Shown: positions 1 to 8,102 of the stretch, piece after piece
Numbering within the stretch: position 1 is the first letter of the stretch
Layout: every line of letters begins with the position of its first letter
Source: Woeseiaceae bacterium
GTDB lineage: Bacteria; Pseudomonadota; Gammaproteobacteria; Steroidobacterales; Woeseiaceae
Direction of reading: 5' to 3'
Length of the DNA: 64,000 nt
NCBI GenBank assembly: GCA_028277185.1
Contig: JANQGQ010000031.1
Coordinates: 109,240-173,239, forward strand
Translations under genes and position numbers: made by a program
Notes under the pieces: model-generated
Database searches by the model: none
What the model was told of the DNA's origin: nothing
What the model saw: the letters and a program-made list of their open reading frames with translations, nothing else

Positions 1-659
1 TTGTCTTTACGCCGCGCCTTGCCGGCGACATCGCCGCGAGCGCCCATCCTGAACCAGACGCCGGTGCGCTCACCGCGGCGCTACAGAAAGCGGCGCGTGG
101 GCTCGGCGCCGATGCGGAGGCGATGGCGGCGTTGCCATCCGACGCCATGGCTGAATACGGCGTTGCGCAGATGGAAGACCTGCCGATCAACTTCCTCGGT
201 TATCGCCTGCAAAGAGCGGAGGAGTACGCCTATGATCTGTTCGCAGAGATTTATGGGCAGCTTGGCGCAGTTCATGATGCGCAGGAGCGTATTTTGGATG
301 CGGCGTCGGTCATCTCACCGGTGATTGCCGTAAAACGTCTGTCGAGCGGGCTTGCCGGTGTCGACCGTCTGCATCAACAAGCTTTCATTGATGGTGCTGA
401 AGAGCATCGCCGCAAGATTGTCGAACAGCTCAATCGCGATTTCATGATCAATGGCGCAGATGCGGTGGGCGCTGCTTATACCGCGGACGAAGATTTGTGG
501 CGCCAGATCGAGGATTTTGATCATAGGGCATTGTCGTTCAGGGTTGTCGCGGGAAGCTACGTATCCAGCGCATTGGTCCTGCTTGCCTATCTGCTGGGGA
601 GTATTGTCTTTGTCCGTTGGGCAGTGGCGCGCGCACAAAAGCGAGTAGTTCAGTCATGA
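1..659 (+). CDS. ABC-2 type permease, DUF3526 family (5' end outside window)
   Basis: The reading frame is open from base 3 to the stop at 657-659, so the gene starts upstream of the window. About 218 codons are visible: a soluble, largely helical segment and a single clear transmembrane helix near the C terminus (SSALVLLAYLLGSIVFVRW), followed by a short basic tail. This large extracytoplasmic domain followed by a last helix is typical of DUF3526 ABC-2 permeases, which usually occur as a tandem pair behind an ABC ATPase. Its stop overlaps the next start (ATGA), so the two are translationally coupled and probably form a heterodimeric membrane unit. In other genomes such modules often sit beside TonB-dependent receptors. 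The ATPase is not visible here, and the substrate cannot be told. Confidence 0.75.
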   Translation, partial: VFTPRLAGDIAASAHPEPDAGALTAALQKAARGLGADAEAMAALPSDAMAEYGVAQMEDLPINFLGYRLQRAEEYAYDLFAEIYGQLGAVHDAQERILDAASVISPVIAVKRLSSGLAGVDRLHQQAFIDGAEEHRRKIVEQLNRDFMINGADAVGAAYTADEDLWRQIEDFDHRALSFRVVAGSYVSSALVLLAYLLGSIVFVRWAVARAQKRVVQS

Positions 660-2083
660 AATCGATCACTTACTTTCTGGAGCGCAGAACCTTTTTGTTC
701 GCCGCGCCGGGAATTGCGCTTGTCGCGTCGCTGTTCATCCTGGGCGGTTATGCAGCTTACAGCGGCAAGTCGCAGGTAGCGCGCATAACGCAAGCCCAGG
801 CCGATTACGTGCAAATCCGTGATGATGCTCTCGACGCCTGGCGTGACGAGCTGGTCAGGGTTGAAAGCGCGTCGGGTGCGTCCGCGCCGGCCTATGCCGC
901 AAGGCCGATGAATATCCGCAAGCCGGCTGTGGCGCCGGCCGCGCCGCTCGGCGATTTTGCAATCGGGGCGAGTGATCTGTTGCCGGCGCAGACGGAGCTT
1001 TCCGCCTGGGTGAATCCGGCCGATCTCTTCAATGAATATGAATTCGCCAACCCCACATTGCTCAGTGTCGGACGTTTTGATCTGTCGATGATGGTGGTGC
1101 TTTTGTTGCCTTTGCTGATGGTCGCCGCGTCATTCGATATCTGGTCTGCAGAACGCGAAAGCACGCGGGCGCGATTGGTCGCGGCGCAGGTCGGCGCCGT
1201 GAAGCCGCTGATATGGAGCCGGCTGATATTCCGCAATGCGCTGATCTGGGGCGTCTTCACGTTGGTTGCGCTGGCAGCCGGGTTGATGGCGCCGGGGGCT
1301 GCGGGGCTTTCTTCGGCCCGGCTTGCCAATCTGGCGGGCTGGATTGGCGCAGCCTGGATCTACGGCGCTTTCTGGTTTGCGCTCATCGCGTTTGCGGTGG
1401 CTTACTTCCGCCGCAGCGAGACCATTGCGGCCACGCTGTTTGCCCTCTGGGCGGGCTTTGTATTTCTCACCCCCGCCATTGGCGGGGCGGTTAGCGAGGC
1501 GCTTTATCCGCCGCCGTCAAAGCTTGCGGCGCTTTCCGAAATGCGTGACGCGAAGTCTGAGGCGGGGAAGGCGACTGCCGAGTTGACCAAAGGGTTTCTC
1601 GCCGACCATCCGGAGATGACCGTGAGCGATGACGATGTGCCTTTCTACTATGCCGGCACATGGCTCGCAAATCGCGAGGCGGCCACACGCACAGCGCCAA
1701 TCATGCGCGCTTTCGAAGAAAGCCGCCAGCAACGCCAGGAGACTATCAATCTGTTGCAGTATCTGTCGCCAGCGGTGATCGCAAACAGAGCGCTTCTATC
1801 CTTTGCAGGCGGCGACGTGGATCGCTATCGCGCCTATCAGGCCGAAGCGCGCGCTGCGCTGGCTGACTTATCGGGGCGGATTGGCCCGGCGGTCGTTGCT
1901 AAACAGCGTCTGTCATTGGAGGCATATGATGCGATAGCGCCTTTCGCCTTCACGGAGACCAATGCGGGCGACAAAGCCCGCAATCTCGCCGCGCCGGCTG
2001 CATTCCTGTTGGCCCTTGCCCTTGCACTTGGGTGGGGTGCCAGGCGCAGATTAGGCGCGCCTTTGGAGAAAATATTGCTCTAG
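656..2083 (+). CDS. ABC-2 type permease, DUF3526 family (second subunit)
   Basis: 475 aa from the ATG at 656, chosen because it overlaps the upstream stop by ATGA; an earlier in-frame start at 617 lies inside the preceding gene. An N-terminal membrane anchor (residues about 12-32) is followed by a periplasmic loop of about 110 residues. A helix cluster follows (MMVVLLLPLLMVAASFDIW, then four more hydrophobic segments up to residue about 280), then a second large loop and a final helix near residue 455. This TM-loop-TM plan matches DUF3526 permeases. It is the partner of the truncated gene before it. It is the last gene before tRNA-Ser, and the two transcripts converge. Confidence 0.75.
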   Translation: MKSITYFLERRTFLFAAPGIALVASLFILGGYAAYSGKSQVARITQAQADYVQIRDDALDAWRDELVRVESASGASAPAYAARPMNIRKPAVAPAAPLGDFAIGASDLLPAQTELSAWVNPADLFNEYEFANPTLLSVGRFDLSMMVVLLLPLLMVAASFDIWSAERESTRARLVAAQVGAVKPLIWSRLIFRNALIWGVFTLVALAAGLMAPGAAGLSSARLANLAGWIGAAWIYGAFWFALIAFAVAYFRRSETIAATLFALWAGFVFLTPAIGGAVSEALYPPPSKLAALSEMRDAKSEAGKATAELTKGFLADHPEMTVSDDDVPFYYAGTWLANREAATRTAPIMRAFEESRQQRQETINLLQYLSPAVIANRALLSFAGGDVDRYRAYQAEARAALADLSGRIGPAVVAKQRLSLEAYDAIAPFAFTETNAGDKARNLAAPAAFLLALALALGWGARRRLGAPLEKILL

Positions 2084-2153
2084 ACCTTTGGCGTCCTCAG
2101 GCCGCCTGGCAATCTCGATATTGAGGCCGTCCATGTTCAGCACGGAGTGGAAT

Positions 2154-2244
2154 TGGCGGAGAGGGTGGGATTCGAACCCACGAAGGGCTATTAACCCTTG
2201 CTGGTTTTCAAGACCAGTGCATTCAACCGCTCTGCCACCTCTCC
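2154..2244 (-). tRNA. tRNA-Ser (anticodon TGA)
   Basis: On the minus strand the 7-bp acceptor stem GGAGAGG (from 2244) pairs with CCTCTCC (2158-2164), followed by a G discriminator and an encoded CCA (2154-2156). The anticodon arm CTGGTCTTGAAAACCAG gives anticodon TGA. A long variable arm, as in class II serine tRNAs, and a standard T arm GTGGGTTCGAATCCCAC are present. The 3' end points left, towards the DUF3526 permeases, the arrangement left when an island integrates at a tRNA 3' end. Confidence 0.97.
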
Positions 2245-2349
2245 GTGGCGTGATCGCGCATTGTGGCTGCAGCAGAATGTTGATTCAACTCGCGGCGTCA
2301 AGCTGCGCATGGCATGCCGCGGCGTTGTTGAGCGGACTCGGAACGAAAG

Positions 2350-2378
2350 TTTATATGAATTCTCTAAGTGAATTCTAA
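2350..2378 (-). promoter_or_regulatory. Candidate sigma-70 promoter for tRNA-Ser
   Basis: On the minus strand TTAGAA (2373-2378) and TATAAA (2350-2355) are separated by 17 bp, a near-consensus sigma-70 pair. A start near 2343 would leave a leader of about 100 nt before the tRNA, which is long but possible for a processed tRNA transcript. The AT-rich island around it contrasts with the GC-rich surroundings. Confidence 0.45.
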
Positions 2379-2400
2379 ATTACTGATATGTATTTAGAAT
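2372..2400. repeat. 9-bp inverted repeat
   Basis: ATTCTAAAT (2372-2380) and ATTTAGAAT (2392-2400) are perfect inverted repeats around an 11-nt spacer. They overlap the -35 of the candidate tRNA-Ser promoter. This could be an operator or just an AT-rich hairpin; no T-tract supports a terminator. Confidence 0.4.
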
Positions 2401-2526
2401 CAATGGTCTACTTCGGCATCGGTGACTACGATCCGGACGTGCTGTCGGCAGACGACCTTGTGTTACGCCGTGCCGCCCCAATGTCGTGCGACAATCCGTG
2501 TTTCCCCGAGGCTCCCGGAACCCCGC

Positions 2527-2850
2527 ATGCGATACAGCCAATATCGATTGAAGCTCAGGCCCGGCAATCCACTGGTGAACGCGCTCGTCATCGTGCTTGG
2601 TGCGCTGGCCATTGCCGCATCGTTGGTGTTGGGTTTCTTCGCGTTCGTCGTGCTTGGGACCGTCTTCATCATGTTCGCGGCGATCGTCGGCATTCGCTTG
2701 TGGTGGCTCAACTGGCGTTTCGGTCGGCGCCAGACGGGCGATACGAGCAAGCCGGGCGCCGTGAGCGCCGAACTCATCGAAGGCGAGTACCGCATCCTGC
2801 GCTCCGAGCAACGCGAGACCCTGCGTCCGGGGCGTAGTCAAAATACCTAA
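2527..2850 (+). CDS. Small two-helix membrane protein, unknown function
   Basis: 107 aa from the ATG at 2527 (MRYSQYRLKL). An upstream in-frame ATG at 2422 would add 35 low-complexity residues unlike the rest. Two hydrophobic segments at residues about 15-40 (LVNALVIVLGALAIAASLVL) and 42-62 (AFVVLGTVFIMFAAIVGIRL) are followed by an aromatic/basic interface and a polar C-terminal tail with a charged stretch. I do not recognise a family. It lies 21 bp before the histidine phosphatase gene, on the same strand, and may share its transcript. Confidence 0.6.
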   Translation: MRYSQYRLKLRPGNPLVNALVIVLGALAIAASLVLGFFAFVVLGTVFIMFAAIVGIRLWWLNWRFGRRQTGDTSKPGAVSAELIEGEYRILRSEQRETLRPGRSQNT

Positions 2851-2871
2851 AACTGCGTAAAGTCGCGCCCC

Positions 2872-3480
2872 ATGCGCAACACCACGCCTGAGCAGGACGC
2901 CAAACGCCGCCGCCGGCGCCGTCGCCTGCAGATACTGATCGTCTACACCGCAATCGCCATCGGGCTGGCCTGGTTTTTCGAGTCGCAGGCTACTACGACG
3001 ATGATCTTCGTGCGTCACGCCGAAAAGGCGGAGTTCCCGGCTGGCGACCCCGGATTGAGCGACGCCGGGCAGCATCGGGTCGCCGAGCTGACCCGGCAGC
3101 TCGTGGACGCCGACGTCGTTGCCGGCGTCGATGCAATCTACGTCACCCAGTACCGGAGGGCCGAGGAGACCGCCCAGCCGCTGGCGGATGCGCTCGATCT
3201 GCCGATCAATCGCTACGACGCCGCCGATACCGAAGTGATTCTCGAGACTATCCTCAAGCGTCACAAGGGCAAGATCATCCTCGTCGTCGCGCACGGCAAC
3301 ACGCTGCCGGTGCTGATCGCCAACCTGGGCGCGAGCAAGAAAGTGCCGCCCATTGCCGAGGACGAGTACGACAACATCTACATCATCTCGATCCCCTGGT
3401 TCGGCAAGACCAAGACGATCAGGCTGCGCTACGGCGAACCCTATCGGTCGGCCATTGACCTGGACGTGGGCGCGACATGA
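2872..3480 (+). CDS. Membrane-anchored histidine phosphatase family protein
   Basis: 202 aa. A strongly basic N terminus (six consecutive Arg, residues 12-18) precedes one transmembrane anchor (residues about 20-36), giving an N-in topology with the catalytic domain outside. The phosphoglycerate-mutase-like signature RHAEKAE (residues 48-54, phospho-acceptor His49) and the second catalytic His in VVAHGNTLP (His141) are intact. The family removes phosphate through a phosphohistidine intermediate; the substrate is not predictable. Its stop overlaps the yjbQ-like start (ATGA at 3477), so the two are translationally coupled. Confidence 0.85.
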   Translation: MRNTTPEQDAKRRRRRRRLQILIVYTAIAIGLAWFFESQATTTMIFVRHAEKAEFPAGDPGLSDAGQHRVAELTRQLVDADVVAGVDAIYVTQYRRAEETAQPLADALDLPINRYDAADTEVILETILKRHKGKIILVVAHGNTLPVLIANLGASKKVPPIAEDEYDNIYIISIPWFGKTKTIRLRYGEPYRSAIDLDVGAT

Positions 3481-3893
3481 TTCATCAGGAGGAAACGACG
3501 CTGGACACGCGTGGGCGCGGGACCTATGAACTGACGGGGACCGTGCAGCGCATCGTTGCCGGCTCCGGCGTGCGCACGGGCTTGTGCCACCTCTTTCTGC
3601 GACATACGAGCGCGTCGCTGATACTCTGCGAGAACGCGGACCCAGCGGTGCGTACGGATCTCGAAACGTTCATGGCGCGGACGGCACCGGACGGCGATCC
3701 GGCCTACACGCACACGGCAGAGGGGCCGGACGACATGCCGGCGCACATCCGCAGCGTGCTGACGCAGAACGACCTGAACCTGCCGGTCCGCGACGGCGTT
3801 TGTGCGCTCGGCACTTGGCAGGGCGTGTTTCTCTGGGAGCACCGGACCGCGCCCCACCGGCGCTCGGTGGTGGTGACGGTGACGGGAGACTAG
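3477..3893 (+). CDS. YjbQ/UPF0047 family protein (secondary thiamine-phosphate synthase type)
   Basis: 138 aa, the usual length. Family landmarks include LCHLFLRHTSASLILCEN near residues 41-58, TAEGPDDMPAHIRSVL with the conserved His, and the C-terminal GTWQGVFLWEHR. The E. coli member YjbQ complements a thiE mutant weakly, so the native reaction remains uncertain. The start overlaps the upstream phosphatase stop. The stop at 3891-3893 overlaps the convergent peroxiredoxin stop by 4 bp. Confidence 0.88.
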   Translation: MIHQEETTLDTRGRGTYELTGTVQRIVAGSGVRTGLCHLFLRHTSASLILCENADPAVRTDLETFMARTAPDGDPAYTHTAEGPDDMPAHIRSVLTQNDLNLPVRDGVCALGTWQGVFLWEHRTAPHRRSVVVTVTGD

Positions 3894-4348
3894 GCCGAGT
3901 CCCGCATGGCAATCGCCCGGTCGATGAACGCCCGGTGCTTGCCGATTCTGAGATCCGCCTGAACCGCGTCGGCGACGCGGCCGTCCTGGTCGATCAGGTA
4001 GGTCACGCGGCGCACGCCGACGCCGAAGGGACCGTCGACGTCGTATTGCCGAATCACCGTCTTGTCGGGATCGCACAGCAGCGTGAACGGCAGCTCGTAT
4101 TTATCCCGAAACTGCGCATGGCTTGCCGCGTCCTGGGGGCTGACGCCGGCGACGCGCAGGCCGACGGCCTGGATCTGTCCGTGCAGATCGCGGATGTCGC
4201 AGGCTTCCCTGGTACAGCCCGGCGTGAAATCGGCGGGGTAAAAGTAGAGGATCAACGGTCTGTCCGAGAGCAGGTCGCGAAGCGACGTCGCCTCGCTGTT
4301 CTCGTTCTCCAGCGTGAATTCCGGGGCTTGGCTGCCAGTTTCGAGCAT
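3890..4348 (-). CDS. Peroxiredoxin, Bcp/PrxQ type
   Basis: 152 aa thioredoxin-fold peroxidase. The motif FTPGCTREACDIRD carries the peroxidatic Cys45 and, five residues on, Cys50, the spacing of atypical 2-Cys BCP/PrxQ enzymes that reduce H2O2 and organic hydroperoxides with thioredoxin as donor. The length matches the family. A cytosolic location is expected, with no signal peptide. The gene is convergent with yjbQ and is followed upstream, on the same strand, by a GNAT gene after 22 bp, so the two may form a small operon. Confidence 0.9.
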   Translation of the reverse strand: MLETGSQAPEFTLENENSEATSLRDLLSDRPLILYFYPADFTPGCTREACDIRDLHGQIQAVGLRVAGVSPQDAASHAQFRDKYELPFTLLCDPDKTVIRQYDVDGPFGVGVRRVTYLIDQDGRVADAVQADLRIGKHRAFIDRAIAMRDSA

Positions 4349-4370
4349 GGTCTTACCTGTCGTTCAAGGG

Positions 4371-4829
4371 TCAGGAACCGAACATCGATTCCATGACGAG
4401 ATAGTTGTCTTTTGACATGCCGAGTGCCGTGTAGGTCGTTTGCGCCCGACGATTGCCTTTCTCGACGTACAAACGCAGGCCGCAGACGTCATCCGTGCGG
4501 CGGGCGATGTCCTCGACGTGCCGGTACAGTGCCGTGAAGACGCCCTGGCGTCGATACTCCGGGTGCACGTAGACGCTTTGTATCCACCAGATTGTCGCGT
4601 TGCGCCAGTCGCTCCATTCGTAGGTCACCATGATCTGACCGACTACGCGTCCGTCACTCTCGGCAACCCAATACCTGCCTTTGCGCTCGTCTTTGAGCAG
4701 CGCGGCGACGCCCGCACCGATGCGTTCCGATGCGAGTGCCTTGCCTTCGGTTTCCTGTGCCATTGCCGAGTTGAAGCCGGCGATCGTAGCGGCGTCGTCG
4801 GGCTTCGCTTCGCGTAGGGTGACGGGCAT
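4371..4829 (-). CDS. GNAT family N-acetyltransferase
   Basis: 152 aa, one complete GNAT domain. The beta4-alpha3 acetyl-CoA pyrophosphate loop is seen as VYVHPEYRRQGVFTALYRHV (residues about 90-109), and the late motif LYVEKGNRRAQTTYTALGM fits motif B. The substrate is unknown. It sits just upstream of the peroxiredoxin gene in the same direction with a 22-bp gap. Confidence 0.87.
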   Translation of the reverse strand: MPVTLREAKPDDAATIAGFNSAMAQETEGKALASERIGAGVAALLKDERKGRYWVAESDGRVVGQIMVTYEWSDWRNATIWWIQSVYVHPEYRRQGVFTALYRHVEDIARRTDDVCGLRLYVEKGNRRAQTTYTALGMSKDNYLVMESMFGS

Positions 4830-4890
4830 CGGGCTCCGGTCTCCGATCGTTCGTCTTGTTCCTCGGTAGACTATCAGAAGCCGGGCTGTT

Positions 4891-5259
4891 TCAGGTGCCG
4901 CTTTGTTGGTTGCCAGTGTCGGGGTTCCTGGACCCGGCGGCCGGATAGCTCGTCAGTACCTCGTAGAGATTCACTCCTTCGGTCGGGTCCTGGGAATTCA
5001 TCTCCATCACTGCAAAGAAGCGCTGGCACGCTTCGCTATTGGCAGCTTTGTCCATAATGGCAGTCGCTGCTTCCACGCTGTCCCAGCGAACGATGTCGGC
5101 ATAAGAGCCGTCGTCCGTGCGTACCAGATCGCGGCCGATAAATCCTGGTTGCGCCGACAGAAACTCATTTTGGAAGCGTTCGGACGCGGCCAACAAATCC
5201 TGCACGGTCCGACCTTCCGCCAGCCTGATTTCAGCGATTTCGATAACGTTGTTGCTCAT
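4891..5259 (-). CDS. Antibiotic-biosynthesis-monooxygenase-like (ABM/dimeric alpha-beta barrel) protein
   Basis: 122 aa. The pattern IEIAEIRLAEGRT, a helix, QPGFIGRDLVR, DGSYADIVRWDSVEAATAIM and a C-terminal beta strand fits the ferredoxin-like fold of ABM or NIPSNAP-type proteins. Catalysis cannot be assigned, since no diagnostic residues are obvious. It is divergent from a WYL-domain regulator with only 75 bp between the starts, which suggests it is that regulator's target. Confidence 0.65.
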   Translation of the reverse strand: MSNNVIEIAEIRLAEGRTVQDLLAASERFQNEFLSAQPGFIGRDLVRTDDGSYADIVRWDSVEAATAIMDKAANSEACQRFFAVMEMNSQDPTEGVNLYEVLTSYPAAGSRNPDTGNQQSGT

Positions 5260-5307
5260 TGCGAATCCCCTGGTTGGTTTGGGTAGAAACCGAACGCTCT
5301 GAGAAAA

Positions 5308-5326
5308 TACGTCATTTCATGACATA
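5308..5326. promoter_or_regulatory. Candidate operator between the ABM-like gene and the WYL regulator
   Basis: GTCAT (5311-5315) and ATGAC (5319-5323) form a palindrome around TTC, with a further TA/TA match outside. It lies 12 bp before the regulator start and about 50 bp before the divergent gene start, a typical place for a YafY/WYL regulator to control both. Confidence 0.4.
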
Positions 5327-5334
5327 TTTATTCG

Positions 5335-6072
5335 GTGACCGGGGCAACGACACTATCGCGGCTGCAGCGGCTCGATCTTCTGACTGCGAGACTCAAGACC
5401 GATGCGCCACTGGTCCTCAGAAACCTCGCTGCAGAGTTCGACGTAAGCCAGCGCACTCTCAGCCGGGACGTCGACATCCTGAGGGAACGTGGCCTGCCGA
5501 TTGAAGCATCCCGGGGTAGGGGCGGGGGTATTCGGCTGCATTGGAGTTGGGGTATCGGGCAGATCGCTCTCAGCTATCGCGAAGCCGTCGACTTGTTGGT
5601 GAGCCTGGCCGTTGCCGAGCAGATGGACTCGCCGATTCTGATGGCGAACCTCGCGCCGATTCGTCGAAAGTTGATGGCGTCGTTCTCGCCCTCGGATCAG
5701 TCCAGAATCAAGCGGTTCAAATCACGAATCCTGATCGGACAGGCCGCGTCCGTGTTTGTGCAAACGGGCTACAAGTTGCCGTCGCCGTTACTGGTGGAAC
5801 GGTTACACACGGCGTTCCTGATGACCAGAGTCGCAAACCTCCGGTACGACGATGAGCGTGGTCAGCGTACCGAGCGAACGATTGAGCCGCACTACCTGTT
5901 GCTCAACTACCCGGTTTGGTACGCGCTGTGCTGGGACCGGACCAGGAATGCTGTCCGGACGTTTCGATGCGATCGGATGTCGTCGATATCAGTTGTTGAT
6001 GAGGGCTTCGGTCTTCGTCCTTACTCCGATTTTCACACTGCGTTGGAGGGCGATAACATCATACTGCCTTAG
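5335..6072 (+). CDS. YafY/WYL-domain transcriptional regulator
   Basis: 245 aa with a GTG start. An N-terminal helix-turn-helix (LRNLAAEFDVSQRTLSRDVDILRERG, cited here by its ends at residues about 27-52) is followed by a GRGGGIRL wing and a C-terminal WYL-like ligand-binding domain (LNYPVWYALCWDR, then RTFRCDRMSSI). Proteins of this type bind small effectors and usually repress the neighbouring gene. It is divergent from the ABM-like gene. The nearest in-frame alternative start gives little change, as the HTH begins at about residue 7. Confidence 0.85.
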   Translation: MTGATTLSRLQRLDLLTARLKTDAPLVLRNLAAEFDVSQRTLSRDVDILRERGLPIEASRGRGGGIRLHWSWGIGQIALSYREAVDLLVSLAVAEQMDSPILMANLAPIRRKLMASFSPSDQSRIKRFKSRILIGQAASVFVQTGYKLPSPLLVERLHTAFLMTRVANLRYDDERGQRTERTIEPHYLLLNYPVWYALCWDRTRNAVRTFRCDRMSSISVVDEGFGLRPYSDFHTALEGDNIILP

Positions 6073-6189
6073 CCGGACGTTGCGTTACCAGAGGCGACCG
6101 GCTAACAGCGCTGGGCAGAATACTCCACGTGAACGAAAAACCTCGGGCTCTACATCATTAACCGGGGGACACCGGCGTTCATTAAACTG

Positions 6190-7391
6190 ATTTTGCGACG
6201 ATCAATTTAATGGAGAACACCGATGTCCCACGCGAGCATGACTATAGGCATACCGGGCCTGGAAGTTGTACGAGTAAAAAGCAGGCGCTGTGTCGATGTC
6301 TGGGCCAGACCCTATCGCCGTCAGTCGGCTTGCAAACACTGCAACGGTACCCGGTTGCGGATCAAGGCCACCCACCGACGCACCGTCAAGCACACACGGC
6401 GCGGTAATCAGGTCATAGTGCTGCACCTCAAGGTGCCCAAGTATCACTGCCAGACCTGCGGACGCTACTTCCGTCATGTCTTTACCGGCCTCAGGCCCCG
6501 ATACAGAGCGTCGGATACCTACCGGATGGAAGTGTACGAAGCCCATCAAGGCGGCGTGACACAGCGTATGCTTTCACAGACACACCGGATCTCCGGTGCC
6601 ACGGTGGAGCGATGGTATCGGGATCACCTGAGCATCCGACACTCGGAGACGGACAGACGCTCCTGCCCACGAGTGCTCGGCATTGACGAGCATTTCTTCA
6701 CCCGCAAGAAGGGCTTCGCCACGACCTTCGTCGACCTGAAGAACCACAACGTCTTTGACGTGAAGCTGGGCCGCTCAGAACCCAGTTTACGCCCTTATTT
6801 GAAGAACTTACGGGGTCGTAGCAATGTCCAGGTGGTGGTCATGGATCTGTCGGAGACCTACCGCCGGATCGCCCGGCGATACTTCCCCAGCGCCACCATC
6901 GTCGCCGACCGCTTCCATGTGGTTCGCCTGATCAATCAGCACTTCCTGAAGGTCTGGAAGCAGCATGATCCGGACGGCCGCAAGAATCGAGGCCTGATCA
7001 GCCTCATGCGCCGTCATCAATGGAATCTGAACGATGCGCAGCACGCCAAACTGATGCAGTACCTCGCAGACTACCCAGTATTGCAGCAGATCTATGTCGC
7101 CAAACAAAAGCTGATGCGCCTGATGCTGTTGAGAACGCTTACAGCACGCCGCACCAGGGCCAAGATACCCCAGCTCTTTGAGTTACTGGATCAACTCCGT
7201 GAAAGCCTGCTACGAGCCTTGGCGAAGACGCTGACAAGCTGGCTGGAACCGATTGTCGCCATGTGGCGATTCAGCAAAAGCAACGGCATCACCGAGGGCT
7301 TCCACAACAAGATGGAAATGATATCCAGAAGCCTACCGCTTTGGAAACTTTGAAAATTATCGATTGAGAGTACTGACCCACTGTGGATGGT
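6190..7391 (+). mobile_element. ISL3-family insertion sequence, degraded
   Basis: The element contains one transposase gene with a late frameshift. Its right boundary falls between about 7378 and 7395, where transposase sequence (frame-shifted, reading RVLTHCGW) gives way to a minus-strand isochorismatase-like gene. I could not find a matching terminal inverted repeat to the left-end sequence around 6150-6200 in the right flank, so the right end looks trimmed or diverged. No target-site duplication was recognised. Confidence 0.7.
6223..7353 (+). CDS. ISL3-family transposase, frameshifted near the C terminus
   Basis: 376 aa as read. It has an N-terminal zinc-binding segment (CKHCNGT, then CQTCGRYFRHV), a helix-turn-helix, and the DDE catalytic residues in VLGIDEHFF, VVVMDLSETYRR and NGITEGFHNKME, all typical of ISL3 transposases. 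The normal C terminus (about AYRFGNFENYRLRVLTHCGW) is present one frame away, directly after ISRS at about 7332, so a 1- or 2-base indel ends the protein early as LPLWKL. The DDE residues are intact, but the missing last 15 to 20 residues probably matter. The base at fault could also be a sequencing error. Confidence 0.85.
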   Translation: MSHASMTIGIPGLEVVRVKSRRCVDVWARPYRRQSACKHCNGTRLRIKATHRRTVKHTRRGNQVIVLHLKVPKYHCQTCGRYFRHVFTGLRPRYRASDTYRMEVYEAHQGGVTQRMLSQTHRISGATVERWYRDHLSIRHSETDRRSCPRVLGIDEHFFTRKKGFATTFVDLKNHNVFDVKLGRSEPSLRPYLKNLRGRSNVQVVVMDLSETYRRIARRYFPSATIVADRFHVVRLINQHFLKVWKQHDPDGRKNRGLISLMRRHQWNLNDAQHAKLMQYLADYPVLQQIYVAKQKLMRLMLLRTLTARRTRAKIPQLFELLDQLRESLLRALAKTLTSWLEPIVAMWRFSKSNGITEGFHNKMEMISRSLPLWKL

Positions 7392-7736
7392 CAGCGCGAC
7401 GGAGGGTGTCTCTGCTACACCGGCGATTACCAATGCGGGGTGGTTATAGCATTCAAGTTGTGACAGCAATTCACCCCCATCCCAAGGACTGACTGTTTCG
7501 CGCCATATGACCTGGCAGCCATCGCTTTCGATCCTCGTGCCTTCGATCAACTCAGCGGTGTCTCCATTAACCCCGAGCGCCGAGACAACGACGGCGATAT
7601 TCAAGCTGGTCGCCGCGCTGACAAGCGCGGTGGTTTTCGCCTCCCGCTCTTTCTTTATCGATGGATTAATGCCAGAGGCGATCGACTTTAGAGGGTCGAC
7701 AACAATCACGACCGAATTTCGCGGCGATAAAAGCAT
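7392..7736 (-). pseudogene. Isochorismatase-like cysteine hydrolase, 3' half lost at the ISL3 junction
   Basis: Reading leftwards from the ATG at 7736, about 115 codons resemble the isochorismatase/YcaC family: LLSPRNSVVIVVDPLKS at the N terminus (catalytic Asp region), a central NIAVVVSALG strand, IWRETVSPWD, and the substrate-loop strand HPALVIAGVAETPSVALT. The family Cys normally follows a TE(V/L)C pattern; here it reads TPSV, so the nucleophile appears absent or altered. The frame then runs into the ISL3 element and the remaining 80 to 100 residues are missing. I take it as a gene truncated by insertion or deletion. It is open 5' to 8402 only by chance. Confidence 0.6.
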
Positions 7737-8102
7737 GCTGCTCGAAGAGCATGCCGATTTCCTTACGCTTCGCACCCAGAGGCCGGACTTTTTCGTTTCC
7801 TTCCTCTTCATTGGCCATGAATTCGCCCTGCCGGTTCCCATTTCCGCAACAAATGACCTGATCAACAGCTTGATCTCACCACCGCACTCGAAGCGTGATG
7901 CAAGCGATGCGGTCACAAGTATGACTGGTGCGGCGGCCGGTTTCCCCCCAAGCGTCAGGGCACTCGTCGATGGGATTCCTTCTATTGAGAATGACTCGCA
8001 TCTGTCATAGGGTAGGTTTTTCACCGCTTTGAACGAACACGGACGGGTCGACGTTGCAGGTGACGTCGGCGCATTCGGTGTGGGTTGAACACGGCCAATG
8101 GA
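7737..8102. other. 366-bp region without a supported gene
   Basis: Open frames here, on either strand, do not look like proteins I know. The visible content is the 5' flank of the truncated hydrolase, a Fur-like box at 7986-8002, and the leader of the sigma-factor gene. This is probably the left boundary of the iron-uptake island. Confidence 0.5.
7986..8002. promoter_or_regulatory. Candidate Fur box upstream of the FecI-type sigma gene
   Basis: TGAGAATGACTCGCATC matches, at 15 of 17 positions in inverted orientation, the box at 9863-9879 before the receptor gene, and resembles the classical proteobacterial Fur site TGCGAATGATTCTCATT read on the other strand. It lies about 100 bp before the sigma-factor ATG, so iron-replete Fur could repress the regulator itself. 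Confidence 0.6.

Noticed and set aside
2380..3294. 304-codon minus-strand frame
   Set aside because: Shadow of the small membrane protein and histidine phosphatase genes; rich in Asp/His/Arg with no motif.
7373..7394. CTGACC/GGTCAG inverted pair at the ISL3 right end
   Set aside because: Six-bp arms at the junction could be the terminal repeat, but no matching copy is found at the left end.
7507..8010. 167-codon open frame on the plus strand
   Set aside because: It runs antisense to the isochorismatase-like remnant and has no ribosome-binding site; the minus-strand reading shows family motifs.
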